Part shown: in pieces, positions 24,462 to 32,200 of the stretch | How positions within the stretch are numbered: position 1 is the first letter of the stretch | Layout of the letters: each line of letters opens with the position of its first letter | Source: a bacterium | GTDB taxonomy: Bacteria; UBP6; UBA1177 | Reading direction: 5' to 3' | DNA: 64,000 nt | Assembly: GCA_017405875.1 (NCBI GenBank) | Contig: JAFQZM010000035.1 | Span: 1 to 64,000, forward strand | Made by a program: the position numbers and the translations under genes | The notes under the pieces: generated by a model | Told to the model about the DNA's origin: nothing | Databases searched by the model: none | What the model saw: only the letters and a program-made list of their open reading frames with translations

Positions 24462-25517
24462 TTAGTTGAGAATGATTTTATCCCCTTCCATTATCCGCAG
24501 AGCTTCGACAGCATAGGCAAAACCATCGATATCAAGTTTTCTCAAGAAAGAGATTTTTGAGTATTTTGAAGCCGAAATATTGGCATTTTTATAAATCATC
24601 GGATCTTTGATATGAGTTATCTCGCGATTTTTCAGGATAGAGGCTGCAAGATACATTACTTTACCGGCTTTCCCGGGAAATTTTTCGGTACTGAAATGCT
24701 CCTCAAAAATATAAGTTTTCAAGGCTTTTATTCCTGTAAGTAACAATGGATAGGAAGTGCCGATCATGCCTCTTCCGACTATGCAAGCCGCTGTTTCAAA
24801 AGTGTCGTTCAGGACATCATCAACGGAAATATTTTTATTTCTGTAAGATATTTCGGCATTTACGTTCATCATATAAGAATCGTATATATCTTCCGAATTT
24901 TCACAAAAATCGAAAAGATTGGCGATATCAAACATTTGCTTTGCTATTTCCAGTTCTTTGCCGATTCCGAACGGAATGCCTGTTGTATGAGGAGCAAACG
25001 CTGTCAGTTTGTCACCCAAGAGAGAGTCAACAGTCGGCACCGTTACGAAAGAATACGGCTCTTCAGTAACAATCAGGCTGTTTCTGACAGGTATTTTTAT
25101 CGTTTTTGAATAGTGGTTCTCCTCGAACAGAATATCCAGCAGGATGTAAAGTTCATTATCCGAGCAGGGCGAATTATATGTGAATCTGTAGTGGTGCTTT
25201 TCAATGTTTCCTCGTCCTTTTCTTATCTGCTGTTCGACCTTTTGAAAAGGAAAAATCCTGGCGGCTTCATCCAGAAAAGAGGCGACATCCGTGCCGGGTT
25301 TTACTACGATATCGATATCAGTTGAAAGTCTCTTCGGTGATTCAGAGAGCAGCATCACCGCTGTTCCTCCTTTGAAAATAAAGGGTAATCCGACTCCTGC
25401 CAGAACATCCAGCAATCCCAAGGCGTAGATGCTTCTTTCAAGAATCGCAGGATCGACTTTTCCGGATTTTCTTAAAAACTCGATATGATTTTTTGAAAAA
25501 TTTTCCTTGGAAAGCAT
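24462..25517 (-). CDS. AbiEii-like nucleotidyltransferase toxin
   Basis: A 351-aa nucleotidyltransferase of the AbiEii/MenT type. Motif I is FKGGTAVML followed by STDIDIVV (the GG-T...DxD metal and nucleotide site, about residues 48-71). Further C-terminal GDKLTAFAPHTTG supplies the conserved Lys-Thr pair. AbiEii toxins transfer nucleotides and halt growth in type IV toxin-antitoxin pairs and abortive phage infection. Its ATG directly follows the TAG of the antitoxin gene (TAGATG), so expression is coupled. Confidence 0.88.
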   Translation of the reverse strand: MLSKENFSKNHIEFLRKSGKVDPAILERSIYALGLLDVLAGVGLPFIFKGGTAVMLLSESPKRLSTDIDIVVKPGTDVASFLDEAARIFPFQKVEQQIRKGRGNIEKHHYRFTYNSPCSDNELYILLDILFEENHYSKTIKIPVRNSLIVTEEPYSFVTVPTVDSLLGDKLTAFAPHTTGIPFGIGKELEIAKQMFDIANLFDFCENSEDIYDSYMMNVNAEISYRNKNISVDDVLNDTFETAACIVGRGMIGTSYPLLLTGIKALKTYIFEEHFSTEKFPGKAGKVMYLAASILKNREITHIKDPMIYKNANISASKYSKISFLRKLDIDGFAYAVEALRIMEGDKIILN

Positions 25518-26246
25518 CTATACTCCGGTCAGCAGATCAACAGATGTGTTGTTTTTCAAGAAAGCGGTGATTTCTTCAGATTTGTTCCGTCTTCCGGCAT
25601 AGCGGAAAAGTTTGCTCCGATCCACCGCATATTTCTCGAACATTCTTTCAACGGCTTCAGGATAATCATCAACAGAAAGGATGGATTTCACATTTTTGTC
25701 GGCAAAAAGATCTACAATTATCTTTTCTATAGCCACATGATGGGAATTTATGCGTTTTTTCGGCGTTTCACTTATAAGGCGGTCGATGACCACCGTTCCG
25801 TCGAAAGAATAATATTCCAGTTCCTTTTGAGAAGGACGGAGCAGCACGCCGCTCTTACGGGTTTCAGACAAAAAAGAATAAACAAATTCGCAGCCGCTGT
25901 TTTCGACCTCAAGAAAAACAATATTCTTTGCGATCAGATGGTTAAAAAACTCGTTAAGCCAGCTGAGTTCCCAGACCTGAAAATTCAAAAGCGGAAATTT
26001 TATCTCGACTTCGCTAATGATTTCAGAAACTTCTTCTGAATAATGATTTTCATAACTCTTTAGATTTTTATTGATATAGCGGTTCCTTCCGACCCTGACA
26101 ATAGTTTTTGAATCAAGCAGACGAGCCATCAGATTGCGGAATGAAGTGGCTTTGAAATCGGAATTTTCTTTATAAGCCGCCTCTAAAATCTCCTCTCTGC
26201 CAAAAACCTTTTTATCTATATTTTTGACTAAAATTTCTCTTTCCAT
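25518..26246 (-). CDS. AbiEi-like antitoxin/transcriptional regulator (DUF6577 type)
   Basis: A 242-aa partner of the downstream toxin. The first about 70 residues (FGREEILEAAY, SFRNLMARLLDSKTIVRVGRNRY) form a winged-helix-like DNA-binding domain. The rest, including FPLLNFQVWELSWLNEF and FLEVE, matches the DUF6577 antitoxins found beside AbiEii toxins. Type IV antitoxins often repress their own promoter through inverted repeats, and such a palindrome sits right across this promoter. The start at ATG 26246 has GAGGGG 7 bp upstream. The ATG at 26303 would lie within the promoter. Same-strand genes on both sides make a six-gene block. Confidence 0.82.
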   Translation of the reverse strand: MEREILVKNIDKKVFGREEILEAAYKENSDFKATSFRNLMARLLDSKTIVRVGRNRYINKNLKSYENHYSEEVSEIISEVEIKFPLLNFQVWELSWLNEFFNHLIAKNIVFLEVENSGCEFVYSFLSETRKSGVLLRPSQKELEYYSFDGTVVIDRLISETPKKRINSHHVAIEKIIVDLFADKNVKSILSVDDYPEAVERMFEKYAVDRSKLFRYAGRRNKSEEITAFLKNNTSVDLLTGV

Positions 26247-26262
26247 TTTTGTTTCCCCTCTA

Positions 26263-26303
26263 ACCATTTCGGCAAATTTTATAATTTTTGCCGATTTGGT
26301 CAA
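26263..26303 (-). promoter_or_regulatory. Promoter and palindromic operator of the AbiE-like pair
   Basis: On the minus strand TTGACC (26303-26298), 16 bp, TAAAAT (26281-26276). A palindrome, core TCGGCAAA-10 bp-TTTGCCGA (26269-26294), extended arms to 26263-26300, covers the spacer and -10 box. That is the placement expected for autorepression by the antitoxin. Confidence 0.7.
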
Positions 26304-26466
26304 GAAAAAATCCTAAATGAACTCAAATTTCACGTTTATTATAGCAAATGATAAATATGTGTCAAATATTAAATTTTAAAAAATTGCTAAAAATTAAAAT
26401 ATTTTTATTGTTTGATGTCTGTTGTTGTAAAATAGAAAAACAAAAATTGTCGAAGTAAACAGTGTG

Positions 26467-27042
26467 TTAGTACGAACGGCCTTTTCTCATGCTTGCCACG
26501 TATTCGCTGCGAAGTTCGTCGGTTTCTTCGAGAGAGCCGTTTCCGTTCTGAAGTTTTACCGCGCTTCTGAGAAAGCGTGCTTCGGCAGAATCTTCATCAA
26601 GTTCGGCGTATTCGATCCAGAGAGGGTTCGGATGCCCGTGCCTGAAAAAGCCGTCTTCGGGCGAGAGAAAATCGACAGTCGTCGCGACATCGGTGAAATC
26701 GACGAAACCTTTGAGGTCATTCTTTGTGCGTTTGTCGAAAATCCAGAAATCCTCGTCGCTTTTCGGTGCCCACATGATGCCAATTAAAGGTTTTTTCCTT
26801 CTGTCTTTGCCGTAGACTGCCACGATATCGCCTTTTCTGAAAGGATGCGGCAGGGTGATGTAATTCTGGTCAAACCAGACGCTTTCGTAGTCGGCTTTGT
26901 TTTTCGGTTTGAGGTATCTGCGCAGGATATCGCGGTCGTGTTCGCTGAACTGCCAGCCGATCTTTATAAGGTATTCGCGCACGTCCTTTGAGGGGATCAT
27001 CGCGATTATTTCTTCATTTGTAGGGATCTTCTTTTCTCTCAT
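26467..27042 (-). CDS. Hypothetical protein linked to a WYL regulator
   Basis: A 191-aa protein, no signal peptide or membrane segment. Near residue 25 is YLIKIGWQFSEHDRDIL, then LPHPFRKGDIVAVYG near 63-77 and HGHPNPLWIEYAELDE near 138-153. I recognise this pattern (an iGxxFS N-terminal helix, then PxPFxxGDIV, then HPNPLxxEY) from hypothetical proteins common in gut Firmicutes, with no assigned function. Its ATG, with AAGAAGG 5 bp upstream, lies inside the last codons of the WYL regulator gene (29-bp overlap), so it is translated from the same message. It may be the target or partner of that regulator. Confidence 0.7.
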   Translation of the reverse strand: MREKKIPTNEEIIAMIPSKDVREYLIKIGWQFSEHDRDILRRYLKPKNKADYESVWFDQNYITLPHPFRKGDIVAVYGKDRRKKPLIGIMWAPKSDEDFWIFDKRTKNDLKGFVDFTDVATTVDFLSPEDGFFRHGHPNPLWIEYAELDEDSAEARFLRSAVKLQNGNGSLEETDELRSEYVASMRKGRSY

Positions 27043-28024
27043 TTTTGCCTTCTTTTTTTACTTTGCAGAACTTCTGATACATATCTCTGATCCTTTTAAG
27101 CCACTTTTCACGCAGCTGCGGCGGTGAAACGATCTCGCTGTCGGGGGAATAAGACAAAACTCTGGCGATTATCTCCTTGTCGCGGTCTCCTACCGGAAGA
27201 GTTATTTCGAGGCATTTTCTGCCGTCAACCGTGCACTCTCTGACTTTCTGGTTTTTGTGCCAGATCTGGTTTCTCACATAGTAGCAGGCCGGTTCGAAAA
27301 CGCGGATCACGGCAGTTGACGAAGTTTCAGACTTGAACATTCCGAAAGAGCCGTCGATATATTCGTCAAGCTCGCGCTTCGTGACGGGATATTCAAAATT
27401 TTCGCCGCTCACTTCGCTTGAAATAAAGCGCGAAAGAAGAAAAACGCGGAGTGCGTTCCTTTTGCGGCAGAAGGCGATGACATACCACTTTCCGAGATAG
27501 TTCATGAGCTTCAGCGGCTCGATGAGTCTCTCGCTCTTTTCACCGTCGGCATTCAGGTAGGTTATCTGAACGCACCTTTTTGTCATGAAAGAACTGAGGA
27601 TATTCCTGAAATCCTTCAGATCCATGATGTCGATATCGGATGAATCGTAGGCAATATGATCCATGATCTCGTCGAAATCGGGCGGAATGTAGCCCGAAAT
27701 GCTCTTCAGAATATCTTCGGAAATCACCGGAATGTAGGGCAGGCCGTCAAGTTTAAGCGATTCGCTGATGCGTTTGACGAAAATGTAATAAAGGACGGCG
27801 TCTTCAAGCGAATCGAAAAGCATGTCGAAGGGCGTTTCATAGACATATCCGCCCGCACTCTGCCTGTATTTTATCGGCGCGGAAAGGAAATCTCGCATAT
27901 ATTCGATATCGCGCTTTATTGTGTCAATGTGGACTTCAAAGCGGTCTGAGACCTCCTTTCTCGTGACGAAACCTTTAGTTTTTATCACGTGGTTGATGTA
28001 AACGATCCTTTCAAGATTTGACAT
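27014..28024 (-). CDS. WYL-domain transcriptional regulator (YafY/BrxR/CapW-like)
   Basis: A 336-aa regulator. N-terminal winged helix-turn-helix (residues about 1-55, TRKEVSDRFEVHIDTIKRDI), a middle WYL domain (VQITYLNADGEKSERLIEPL then GKWYVIAFCRKRNALRVFLLSRF) and a C-terminal WCX-like extension. This architecture is common in repressors of defence loci (BrxR, CapW) and in general regulators. ATG 28024 follows AAGGAGG. A 15-bp palindrome at 28073-28087 sits in its promoter region. It heads the co-directional accessory block, which suggests it controls at least the next gene. A decayed paralogue lies at 21560-21886. Confidence 0.88.
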   Translation of the reverse strand: MSNLERIVYINHVIKTKGFVTRKEVSDRFEVHIDTIKRDIEYMRDFLSAPIKYRQSAGGYVYETPFDMLFDSLEDAVLYYIFVKRISESLKLDGLPYIPVISEDILKSISGYIPPDFDEIMDHIAYDSSDIDIMDLKDFRNILSSFMTKRCVQITYLNADGEKSERLIEPLKLMNYLGKWYVIAFCRKRNALRVFLLSRFISSEVSGENFEYPVTKRELDEYIDGSFGMFKSETSSTAVIRVFEPACYYVRNQIWHKNQKVRECTVDGRKCLEITLPVGDRDKEIIARVLSYSPDSEIVSPPQLREKWLKRIRDMYQKFCKVKKEGKNERKEDPYK

Positions 28025-28072
28025 TCTAGCCTCCTTAATCAAAAAAACCGGCCGCATTTTACCGGCGAGGGT

Positions 28073-28087
28073 GGGCATATAATGCCC
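28073..28087. repeat. GGGCATATAATGCCC palindrome, operator-like
   Basis: A perfect 6-bp inverted repeat (GGGCAT/ATGCCC) around ATA, 49 bp upstream of the WYL regulator start, containing -10-like sequence on both strands. Its position between the divergent WYL and endA genes suits an autoregulatory operator. Confidence 0.5.
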
Positions 28088-28143
28088 AAGCTGAGAAAAA
28101 TTTCACTTTTTTGTGATTTTTTTCGGTTTTTATTGAAAAAAAC

Positions 28144-28152
28144 TGTTATAAT
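28144..28152 (+). promoter_or_regulatory. Extended -10 promoter of endA
   Basis: TGTTATAAT (TGn-TATAAT) at 28144-28152, with no good -35. The ATG follows 33 bp downstream. Confidence 0.45.
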
Positions 28153-28184
28153 GCGCCGGTTTTGGCTGGCTGAGGAATTAAATT

Positions 28185-28940
28185 ATGAAAAAACTTCTGA
28201 TTTTTCTTACTTTTTCGTTAGTAATAGCCGTTTTTGTTTTCGCGGCGGAACAGCAGAAGGGAAACACCGAAATAAACTCGTTTTCAAAGTCGAAAAAATT
28301 TCTCGACAAGGTGATTTACGGCGATGAGAAGGTGAGAAAGACCTTTTACTGCGGCTGTTCCTACGACAGAAAGCAGAAAGTTATTGCTGAGGGTTGTAGC
28401 TATTTTGATGCAAAGAATCATTCGCGCAGCAAAAGGGTAGAATGGGAACACATCGTTCCGGCGGCCGCTTTCGGCGGAAAGCTGAAAGAGTGGAAAGATG
28501 GCGCTCCGCAGTGCGTCGACAGCAAAGGAAAACGTTTCAAAGGGCGCAACTGCGCTTCAAAAATGAATAAACAGTTCCAGTTCATGCAGGCAGATATGTA
28601 CAACCTCGTTCCCGCGATCGGAAAGGTCAATGCAGACCGCTCGAATTTCGATTACGGCGAGATTCAGGGCGAAGAAAGGGTTTACGGCAACTGCGATTTC
28701 GAAGTCAAAAACAACACCGCCGAGCCGAGAGAATCGATCCGCGGCGATATTGCCAGAACCTATTTTTACATGGATTCGGCATATCCTGGTTTCGGGATCG
28801 TGAACGACAAAAACCGCAGAATGTTAGAGGCGTGGGATAAAGCAGATCCCGTTGACGAATGGGAATGCAAAAGAGCCGCAGAAATAGAAAAGATCCAGAA
28901 AAATCAGAATCTTATCTTAAAAGACCGCTGCAAAAAATAA
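28185..28940 (+). CDS. endA: Periplasmic endonuclease I (EndA family)
   Basis: A 251-aa secreted non-specific nuclease of the endonuclease I family. A signal peptide (cleaved near FVFA|AE) sends it to the periplasm. The CGCSYDRK motif, EWEHIVPA with catalytic His89, CxxR..NCASKMNK and NLVPAIGKVNADRSN segments match EndA/Vvn/Dns proteins, including the disulfide cysteines. Typical roles are degrading incoming DNA or scavenging nucleotides. It ends back to back with the convergent lipoprotein gene (stops touch at 28940/28941). Confidence 0.93.
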   Translation: MKKLLIFLTFSLVIAVFVFAAEQQKGNTEINSFSKSKKFLDKVIYGDEKVRKTFYCGCSYDRKQKVIAEGCSYFDAKNHSRSKRVEWEHIVPAAAFGGKLKEWKDGAPQCVDSKGKRFKGRNCASKMNKQFQFMQADMYNLVPAIGKVNADRSNFDYGEIQGEERVYGNCDFEVKNNTAEPRESIRGDIARTYFYMDSAYPGFGIVNDKNRRMLEAWDKADPVDEWECKRAAEIEKIQKNQNLILKDRCKK

Positions 28941-30458
28941 TTATTTAAGGAATTCCAGCGGCGGCATGAATTTGTCCGCTTTGTAGAGAGATGTCTGCCA
29001 GTCTTCAGTTTTCTCCATGAAGAGTTCCCAGACGACTTCGCCTTCATGTGTTACCTCGAAAAACCTTGAAGTCTGCTGCATATCGTAAAATCCTGCCGTA
29101 ACGAAAATGTTGTCGTTTACCATACGGTCGGCATCGCCCCAATATTCGCTCCACCATCCTTTTCCGAGGTCTCTGCCGTCGAATTCGAAAATCATTTCGG
29201 CGGTCATATTCGTTTCATCAATGGCGTATTCGACTATTCTGCTAAAGCCTCTTTCCGCCGTGCCGTTGTCAAAGAAAATGACTTTGTTTCCGTTGACTCC
29301 GTTGATTTCAGGTTCGTGGGCAAGTTCAAACCACGGATTTTCGCTGTTTCCGACAAATGTGAAATCGCCGTTTTTGCCAAGGCGCCAGATTATAGCTCCT
29401 GTCGCCATATCGATTTTGAAGAAAGTAGAGAAATTGCGTGAATTGATATAAACAATCCCGTCTTCCTTGAACATTGAAACGCTGTTTGTGTGCGTCCAGT
29501 CAAGCCATACGTCGCCGCTTGTGTTGTCTGAACAGTCGGGTTTTTCAAAATAATTTCTGTAATCCCAGCTCCAGAGTTCAGCGTATGAATCGGCATCGAG
29601 ATTGACGATCCTGTCTCCGACGATACAAGTGTCATAAACTGCCTGCGGAAATGTCACCGAGCCGTCTTTCATTTTGTAGTATGCGTGATTCCAGCTTCCT
29701 GGACCGTAGTAATAACTCATTATTTCCGGAGATTTCCAGACGATGTTGCCTTCGAGATCTATTTCGATCGCCTCTTCAGCCAGGGAATCGTATGCTACCG
29801 CATCTTTAAGGAGACCTATAAGGATCGTCTGCTTTTCAGGATCCCATGCGACATCCCCCAATGCACTCAGATACCACTGGTCATATTCGTAGTACCAGAC
29901 GACTTCGCCGTCAGTATCAACCATTACGGTTATGGGAAAAATATGGTCGTAACTTGTCGCGGCATATTGGAACAGGACAAAACCTTCAGCTGTTTTTTCC
30001 AAATTCCTGTCGCCGAGATACATTGCGGGAATATGATCCGGAGCGTTCCCGGAACGGAACTCTGTCGTTGCAAGAAGTTCGGGTTCTTCTTCGTCTGAAT
30101 AGATCTCAATTTTGTAGTCGAGATTTTCTCTCATTCCCCAAAGAAAGAAATAGTGCTCGTTTTTAGCCGTTTTCTCGCTGATTTTGTAGCCTTTGTGGGT
30201 GTCGGAATAGTATTTCACGAAAGTTTTCCGTTCCTCTGTTGTCGAGAAGGTGAGCCTGCACGAAAGTACATTTTCTTTGTTTTCCTCGACTTTCAGGTCT
30301 GAAATCAGTTCTGTTCCGGAATCGCTGTCGTCATCGGGGATTTCATCTGAATCGGAAACTTCGTCCGCATCTGATTTTGACGGAACAAGAGCCTTGTTCT
30401 CGCACGAAATGCACAAAAATGCTAAAAAAATTAAAGTGATAGTAAAAAATCTAGTCAT
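28941..30458 (-). CDS. Arylsulfotransferase (ASST)-like lipoprotein, copy 1
   Basis: A 505-aa lipoprotein, lipobox CIS|C (Cys19), followed by an Asp/Ser-rich linker (about residues 28-50). A small beta domain (to about 135) is followed by a six-bladed beta-propeller region with repeated VDTDGEVVWYY, IDLEGNIVWKSP, and MATGAIIWRLGK blades. Histidines in SWNHAYY, WTHTNS and LAHEPEI sit where ASST-family propellers carry catalytic and substrate-binding His. ASST enzymes move sulfate between phenols; whether this one is active is not known. It is paralogous over its full length to the upstream gene, with which it overlaps 8 bp. Both end in KFMPPLEFL. Confidence 0.78.
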   Translation of the reverse strand: MTRFFTITLIFLAFLCISCENKALVPSKSDADEVSDSDEIPDDDSDSGTELISDLKVEENKENVLSCRLTFSTTEERKTFVKYYSDTHKGYKISEKTAKNEHYFFLWGMRENLDYKIEIYSDEEEPELLATTEFRSGNAPDHIPAMYLGDRNLEKTAEGFVLFQYAATSYDHIFPITVMVDTDGEVVWYYEYDQWYLSALGDVAWDPEKQTILIGLLKDAVAYDSLAEEAIEIDLEGNIVWKSPEIMSYYYGPGSWNHAYYKMKDGSVTFPQAVYDTCIVGDRIVNLDADSYAELWSWDYRNYFEKPDCSDNTSGDVWLDWTHTNSVSMFKEDGIVYINSRNFSTFFKIDMATGAIIWRLGKNGDFTFVGNSENPWFELAHEPEINGVNGNKVIFFDNGTAERGFSRIVEYAIDETNMTAEMIFEFDGRDLGKGWWSEYWGDADRMVNDNIFVTAGFYDMQQTSRFFEVTHEGEVVWELFMEKTEDWQTSLYKADKFMPPLEFLK

Positions 30459-31998
30459 TTAAAAACTCCAGCGGAGGCATGAATTTTTCGGCATTGTAAA
30501 GCTCTATCATAAAACCCTCTTCCTGATATGTGTAAATCTCCCAGACGACTCTTCCGTCACGCGTGACTTCAAAAATCGAGGAATTCTGCGATTCGTCGAC
30601 ATTGCCTTTGGTAACAAGGAAGTTTCCGTTTTCAAGATAATCGGCATCTCCGCTCCCTATGTCTGCAAACCAGGGGTGTCCTGAAACAAATCCGTCATAT
30701 TCAAAAGTTATCTCGGCAGTCATGGCATCTTCGTCGATTTCATATTCAATGATTCTTGAATAAAAACGATCCTTCATCCCGTTATCGTAAAAGAGGAGAC
30801 GCTTTCTCGAAGCATCCATGAATTTCGGGTCATGCGTATTTGTCGGCCATGGGTAGGGGTGTTCGGAAAGCATGGTGAAATCAGCGTCTTTGCCGAATTT
30901 CCAGATAACTTCCTTTGTTTCCATGTTCATTTTGTAGAAACCGAGCCAGAGAGAGTTGAAATAGAGAATATTTTCATCCTTGAACATCTTGGCTGAATTC
31001 GTATGAGTCCAGTCGCACCAGAGAACATACGCATCATCATTGCACGTCACCGTGTCAAAATAATCGGGTGAATCAAAATATCCCCAGTTCCAGAGTTCGT
31101 TGTAGTCCCTGTCAACATTCACTATTCTGTCGCTGACTACATGATTATCGAAATCATACTGTGCCCGGATAAAAAGGAGCGTGTCATCATCGAGAAGCCT
31201 GTAGATATGATGCCACGTCGTTTCGGTGTAGAGGGAGCCGGGAAGTCCCGGAGATTTCCAGAGAATGTTTCCTTCCATATCGATTTCCAGACCTTCTTCA
31301 GTCAATACATCTTCCATAAACCATTTCTGAATGCCTAAAAACAGAGTATTCGTCTTTTTCTGGTAGGAAGGATCAGTCAGAAGTGAAAAACCTGGAAGAT
31401 AGTGCTCGAAATACCAGACGACAAAACCGTCGGTATCTACCATGAAGACTATAGGTTCCATTCTCTCCTGATCGGGTGAGGACTGCTGCGTCACTATAAG
31501 AAAACCGGGCTGGACACTTTCTTTTTCATTTGTGACAAGGCGCAGAGGGAAAATGGAACTCGGAACTTTTCCTGAATGGAACTCTGTCGTTGCAAGAAGC
31601 TCCGGTGTTTTTTCATCCGAATAGATTTCAATTGTGTAATTGAGATTTTCCCTCATTCCCCAGAGGAAGAAATAGTGCTCGTTTTTAGCCGTTTCTTCCG
31701 TGATTTTGTAGCCGGAATGATTTGCTGAGTAATATTTCACAAAAGTTTTTCTTTCATCAGGCGTTGAGAATGTGAGTCTGCACGAAAGGACGTTTTTATC
31801 GTTTCCCTCGACTTTCAGATTGAAAAGAGGTCCCTGCTCCGTGTCGGCATCGTCATCAGGTGTTTCATCTGCATCTCCGTCGTGAGCAGTATCGCTGTCA
31901 TCATCGGAAATTTCCTGAACAGGACCGGAAAGTTTGTTTTCGCACGAAACAGAAAAAATCAGCACAAACACACAAAATATTATCGAAAATCTACGCAT
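30451..31998 (-). CDS. Arylsulfotransferase (ASST)-like lipoprotein, copy 2
   Basis: A 515-aa paralogue of the following gene: lipobox SVS|C (Cys19), an Asp/Thr-rich linker, the same NVLSCRLTFST domain, the same propeller blades, and WTHTNS plus the ending KFMPPLEFL. Start at ATG 31998, with AGGAAG 5 bp upstream. The ATG at 32025 has no such site. The THD segment (NTHDPKF) replaces copy 1's AHEPEI, keeping the His. The tandem, overlapping arrangement and clear divergence show an old duplication. Both are first in the unit behind a good promoter, probably facing the periplasm or cell surface. Confidence 0.78.
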   Translation of the reverse strand: MRRFSIIFCVFVLIFSVSCENKLSGPVQEISDDDSDTAHDGDADETPDDDADTEQGPLFNLKVEGNDKNVLSCRLTFSTPDERKTFVKYYSANHSGYKITEETAKNEHYFFLWGMRENLNYTIEIYSDEKTPELLATTEFHSGKVPSSIFPLRLVTNEKESVQPGFLIVTQQSSPDQERMEPIVFMVDTDGFVVWYFEHYLPGFSLLTDPSYQKKTNTLFLGIQKWFMEDVLTEEGLEIDMEGNILWKSPGLPGSLYTETTWHHIYRLLDDDTLLFIRAQYDFDNHVVSDRIVNVDRDYNELWNWGYFDSPDYFDTVTCNDDAYVLWCDWTHTNSAKMFKDENILYFNSLWLGFYKMNMETKEVIWKFGKDADFTMLSEHPYPWPTNTHDPKFMDASRKRLLFYDNGMKDRFYSRIIEYEIDEDAMTAEITFEYDGFVSGHPWFADIGSGDADYLENGNFLVTKGNVDESQNSSIFEVTRDGRVVWEIYTYQEEGFMIELYNAEKFMPPLEFLND

Positions 31999-32032
31999 GA
32001 TCACTTCCTGAAAATCAACAAACAACCCTCTT

Positions 32033-32060
32033 ATTTTACAGATGAAGCGTGAAATGACAA
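32033..32060 (-). promoter_or_regulatory. Promoter of the tandem ASST-like genes
   Basis: On the minus strand TTGTCA (32060-32055), 16 bp, TAAAAT (32038-32033), 35 bp before ATG 31998. Confidence 0.55.
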
Positions 32061-32154
32061 CTAATTGAAGGAAAAAAAGGCTTGATAGCGAAATAAACTA
32101 CACAAAAATTTAAAAGATATTATATTGTCTTGCATTTTGCTGCTTATTTAAAAG

Positions 32155-32182
32155 TTGAGACTGAAAAACGGTTTTTTATATC
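32155..32182 (+). promoter_or_regulatory. Promoter of the pepP-mutS2 unit
   Basis: TTGAGA (32155-32160), 16 bp, TATATC (32177-32182), 19 bp before ATG 32201. An AGGAGG site lies at 32190-32195. Confidence 0.45.
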
Positions 32183-32200
32183 AATTTTTAGGAGGTTACC

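Noticed and set aside
28941-31998. Tandem ASST-like genes as one gene split by a frameshift
   Set aside because: Each has its own start, lipobox and full-length propeller with the same ending, so they are two complete paralogues.
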